Shown here in pieces: positions 62,040-64,000 of a DNA stretch of 64,000 nt; position 1 is the first letter of the stretch, and each line of letters begins with the position of its first letter. The position numbers and the translations under genes were made by a program. Source of the DNA: Thermoleophilia bacterium (GTDB lineage: Bacteria; Actinomycetota; Thermoleophilia; Miltoncostaeales; Miltoncostaeaceae); the NCBI GenBank assembly GCA_028285405.1, contig JANQPH010000004.1:23441-87440 (forward strand), in the 5' to 3' direction. Under the pieces are notes generated by a model that worked only from the letters and a program-made list of their open reading frames with translations, had not been told where the DNA came from and searched no databases.

Positions 62040-62045
62040 TAGACT
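62040..62045 (+). promoter_or_regulatory. TAGACT -10-like box, leaderless layout, for the aminotransferase
   Basis: TAGACT, eight bases, then GTG 62054. Confidence 0.5.
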
Positions 62046-62053
62046 CCGCCGTC

Positions 62054-63151
62054 GTGTCTGGCCCCATCTCCTTTGCTCGTGGCGCCCCGGCCCCGGAGGC
62101 GCTCTCCGAGGATCTCGTCGCCGAGTGCGCATCGCGCGCGCTCGCCGCTGACGGCAAGCGCCTGCTGTCCTACGGCAACGGGCAGGGATATCCACCGCTT
62201 CGCGAGCTCCTCGCCGCACAGCACGGGGTCGACCCGGCGCAGATCTTCGTCACCAACGGATCGCTGCAGGGGTTCGCGCTCCTTCTCGACGAGCTGCTCG
62301 ACCCCGGTGACCTCGTCGCGGTCGAGGCCCCCACCTACGACCGGGCGCTGCTGCAGCTGAAGATGCACGGGATGCGCGTGCTGCCGATTCCGCTCGACGA
62401 CGACGGGCTCGTGGTGGACGAGCTCGCCGCCGCGTGCGAGCGCGGCGACGTGCCGAAGCTGCTCTACACGATCCCCAACTTCCAGAACCCGTCGGGGGCG
62501 ACGCTGTCGGCGCCCCGGCGGAGCGCGCTGCTCGAGGTCTGCGAGCGTCACGGGATCCTCGTGCTCGAGGACGACCCCTACGGGCGCCTGCGGTTCGAGG
62601 GCGATCCGATCCCGGGGCTGCACGAGCAGGCGACCGTCGACCGGGTCATGTTCACGTCGTCCTTCTCGAAGACCGTCGCGCCGGGCCTTCGCGTCGGGTA
62701 TCTGGTGATGCCCAAGGATCTCGTCGCGCGCATCTCGAAGCTCGCCAACGACACCTACATCTCCCCGGCGCTGCTTGCCCAGGGCGCGATCCACCAGCTC
62801 GTCGCGAACGGGCACCTCGAGGGGAACATCGAGCGGGTGACCCGGCTGATGAAGGCACGGCGGGACGCGATGGTCGCCGGGCTCGGGCACCTGCCCGCCG
62901 GCACCCGGTGCACTCCCCCCAAGGGCGGGTTCTTCCTCTGGCTCGAGCTGCCCGAGCAGCTGTCGGCCGACGACCTGTTCGCGCCCGCAAGTGAGGCGGG
63001 CATCGCGTACGTGCGCGGAAGCGACTGCTTCCTCGAGGGCGGGGAGCGCACGCTGCGCCTGGCCTACAGCGGTGTCGGAGTCGACGAGATCGGTGAGGGA
63101 ATGGCGCGCCTGGGCGAGGTGTTCAGCGTCGCCACAACGCCGACGGGCTGA
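62054..63151 (+). CDS. PLP-dependent aminotransferase (2-aminoadipate/MocR-core type, no HTH domain)
   Basis: 365 residues. Fold type I features are LSYGNGQGYPPLRELLAAQHG, IFVTNGSLQGFALLLDEL, YTIPNFQNPSGATLS, LVLEDDPYGRLRF and TSSFSKTVAPGLRVGYLVM with the PLP-binding Lys206. The closest general match is the LysN/ARO8-like group that also forms the C-terminal half of MocR regulators; here there is no wHTH, so it is an enzyme. Candidates for substrate are 2-aminoadipate, aromatic or branched amino acids. The GTG start follows a TAGACT box. Confidence 0.9.
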   Translation: MSGPISFARGAPAPEALSEDLVAECASRALAADGKRLLSYGNGQGYPPLRELLAAQHGVDPAQIFVTNGSLQGFALLLDELLDPGDLVAVEAPTYDRALLQLKMHGMRVLPIPLDDDGLVVDELAAACERGDVPKLLYTIPNFQNPSGATLSAPRRSALLEVCERHGILVLEDDPYGRLRFEGDPIPGLHEQATVDRVMFTSSFSKTVAPGLRVGYLVMPKDLVARISKLANDTYISPALLAQGAIHQLVANGHLEGNIERVTRLMKARRDAMVAGLGHLPAGTRCTPPKGGFFLWLELPEQLSADDLFAPASEAGIAYVRGSDCFLEGGERTLRLAYSGVGVDEIGEGMARLGEVFSVATTPTG

Positions 63152-63192
63152 GCGACGGCCTGGATCCCGGCGATTCAGGTCTTCCCACCGGC

Positions 63193-63441
63193 ATGAGCGA
63201 GCGCGAGCTCACCCGCGTCGTCAAGATCATGGGCACCGCCCTGATCGCGATCCTGATCCTGCTGTTCGTGATCTTGAACACCGGCACGGTCAACGTGTCG
63301 TTCGTGTTCTTCTCGGCGGACATCTCCCTGATCTGGGTGATCCTCCTGAGCATGGGAATCGGCTGGCTCGGGATTCCCCTGCTCTGGCGGGCGGTCCGCA
63401 AGTACGTCCTCGAGCGCGGCTCGCCGCGACCACCCGAATGA
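63193..63441 (+). CDS. LapA-domain small membrane protein
   Basis: 82 residues with two helices (about 12-33 and 44-63) separated by the signature NTGTVNVSFVFFSADISLIWV of the LapA/DUF1049 family, and a basic C-terminal tail. In proteobacteria LapA helps tune lipopolysaccharide assembly; in actinobacteria the role is unknown. It follows the aminotransferase after a 41-base gap and may be co-transcribed. Confidence 0.85.
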   Translation: MSERELTRVVKIMGTALIAILILLFVILNTGTVNVSFVFFSADISLIWVILLSMGIGWLGIPLLWRAVRKYVLERGSPRPPE

Positions 63442-63454
63442 CCTGACCGGCGGA

Positions 63455-63475
63455 GGCCGCGTCCCAGCCGCGGTC
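63455..63475. terminator. Hairpin between convergent LapA-like and RTX-repeat genes
   Basis: CCGCG (63457-63461) pairs with CGCGG (63469-63473), extendable by a G-U and a G-C pair, in the 49-base gap between convergent stops. Confidence 0.35.
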
Positions 63476-63490
63476 CCGGCCGAGCCGGCC

Positions 63491-64000
63491 TCAGCAGCTG
63501 CGCCGGCGCTCGGTGCGGCAGGTGTCCTTGGCCGGCCCGCCGACACCCAGATCACGCGGACCCGCCTGGCCGAGCAGGATGTCGCGGCCGCCGTTGCCGT
63601 AGAGCCGATCGGTGCCCGGGCCACCCTGGAGCCGGTCGCGACCCGCGCCGCCAACCAGGAGATCGGCGCCGACGCCGGCGGTGATGTGGTCATCGGCCGG
63701 ACCGCCACGCAGCCGGTCATTGCCAACGCCCCCGGCGATCCGGTCCGGCCCTGCCCCACCGGTGATGCGATCGGCGCCGGGTCCGCCGGCCAGGACGTCC
63801 CGGCCAGCGCTACCGGAGATGACGTCGTTGCCCGAGCTTGCGATCACCCGGTCGGCGCCGGGGCCCGCGCTGACCCGGTCGGCTCCACCACCGGGACAGA
63901 TCAGGTCGTTGCCGCCCCGCCCGAGGATCACGTCGGCTCCGCCGAGGCCGACGATCACGTCGCGGCCCGTGGTGCCCACCAGCCGGTCGGCGCCGGGGGT
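63491..64000 (-). CDS. RTX-type calcium-binding repeat protein (C-terminal part; 5' end outside window)
   Basis: The visible 169 residues are almost wholly nonapeptide repeats such as GLGGADVIL, GRGGNDLIC, GSAGRDVLA, GGVGNDRLR and GGAGRDRLQ, ending with a Cys-containing tail CRTERRRSC. The frame is open to the edge of the window, so the catalytic or adhesive N-terminal part is unseen. Such tails form a calcium-loaded beta-roll outside the cell. It resembles the tail of the serine protease at 14773 in repeat style (DVIVGLGGADVI against DVIVALGGNDII), so both may come from the same family of secreted proteins. Confidence 0.85.
   Translation of the reverse strand, partial: TPGADRLVGTTGRDVIVGLGGADVILGRGGNDLICPGGGADRVSAGPGADRVIASSGNDVISGSAGRDVLAGGPGADRITGGAGPDRIAGGVGNDRLRGGPADDHITAGVGADLLVGGAGRDRLQGGPGTDRLYGNGGRDILLGQAGPRDLGVGGPAKDTCRTERRRSC

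Overview
The window is about 64 kb of very GC-rich bacterial DNA, densely packed with genes on both strands. Many starts are GTG and some TTG, and co-directional genes often overlap as ATGA or GTGA. The gene content suggests an actinobacterium: an acyl-CoA carboxylase with a small epsilon-like subunit, a PknB-type kinase with an extracellular tail, a peptidoglycan amidase lipoprotein and RTX-type calcium-binding repeats on secreted proteins. My best guess is class Thermoleophilia (Solirubrobacterales or a relative). That placement is inference from style and content, because the window has no rRNA or other marker gene. No tRNA, rRNA, CRISPR array, insertion sequence or prophage was seen.

Layout. 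The first 30 kb is mostly housekeeping and cell-surface functions: the end of an MFS exporter, a bestrophin-like channel, a CDP-alcohol phosphatidyltransferase divergent from an FAD amine oxidase-like gene, a luciferase-like monooxygenase, a coupled Ser/Thr kinase and amidase lipoprotein, a three-gene acyl-CoA carboxylase operon, a WD40-like protein with a small orphan partner, a D-Ala-D-Ala carboxypeptidase, a trypsin-like protease carrying an RTX tail, a zinc alcohol dehydrogenase coupled to a FUSC-family membrane protein, an OmpR-type two-component system divergent from a secreted coiled-coil protein, a 1679-residue secreted sugar-dehydrogenase-like multidomain protein, and sucCD.

From about 30.2 to 62.0 kb lies one large exopolysaccharide locus. 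It has two initiating sugar-phosphate transferases, two Wzx-type flippases, three Wzy/O-antigen-ligase-like membrane proteins (one with a TPR tail), a Wzz-like protein, six GT4 and three GT2 glycosyltransferases, two methyltransferases, a polysaccharide deacetylase, a secreted clan-A glycosidase, a degenerate GGDEF-like protein, and a tandem pair of paralogous secreted proteins with an uncharacterised C-terminal domain. This looks like at least two Wzx/Wzy-type systems merged in one region. The expected steps are priming on undecaprenyl phosphate, chain growth by the GTs, flipping by Wzx, polymerisation by Wzy and trimming by secreted enzymes. No Wzc kinase, Wza channel or ABC exporter is visible. 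The window closes with a PLP aminotransferase, a small LapA-type membrane protein and the end of another RTX-repeat protein.

Regulation. Many genes have a TAnnnT box only 6-9 bases before the start codon, the layout expected of leaderless transcripts. Convergent gene pairs are often separated by perfect GC hairpins that probably act as bidirectional terminators.
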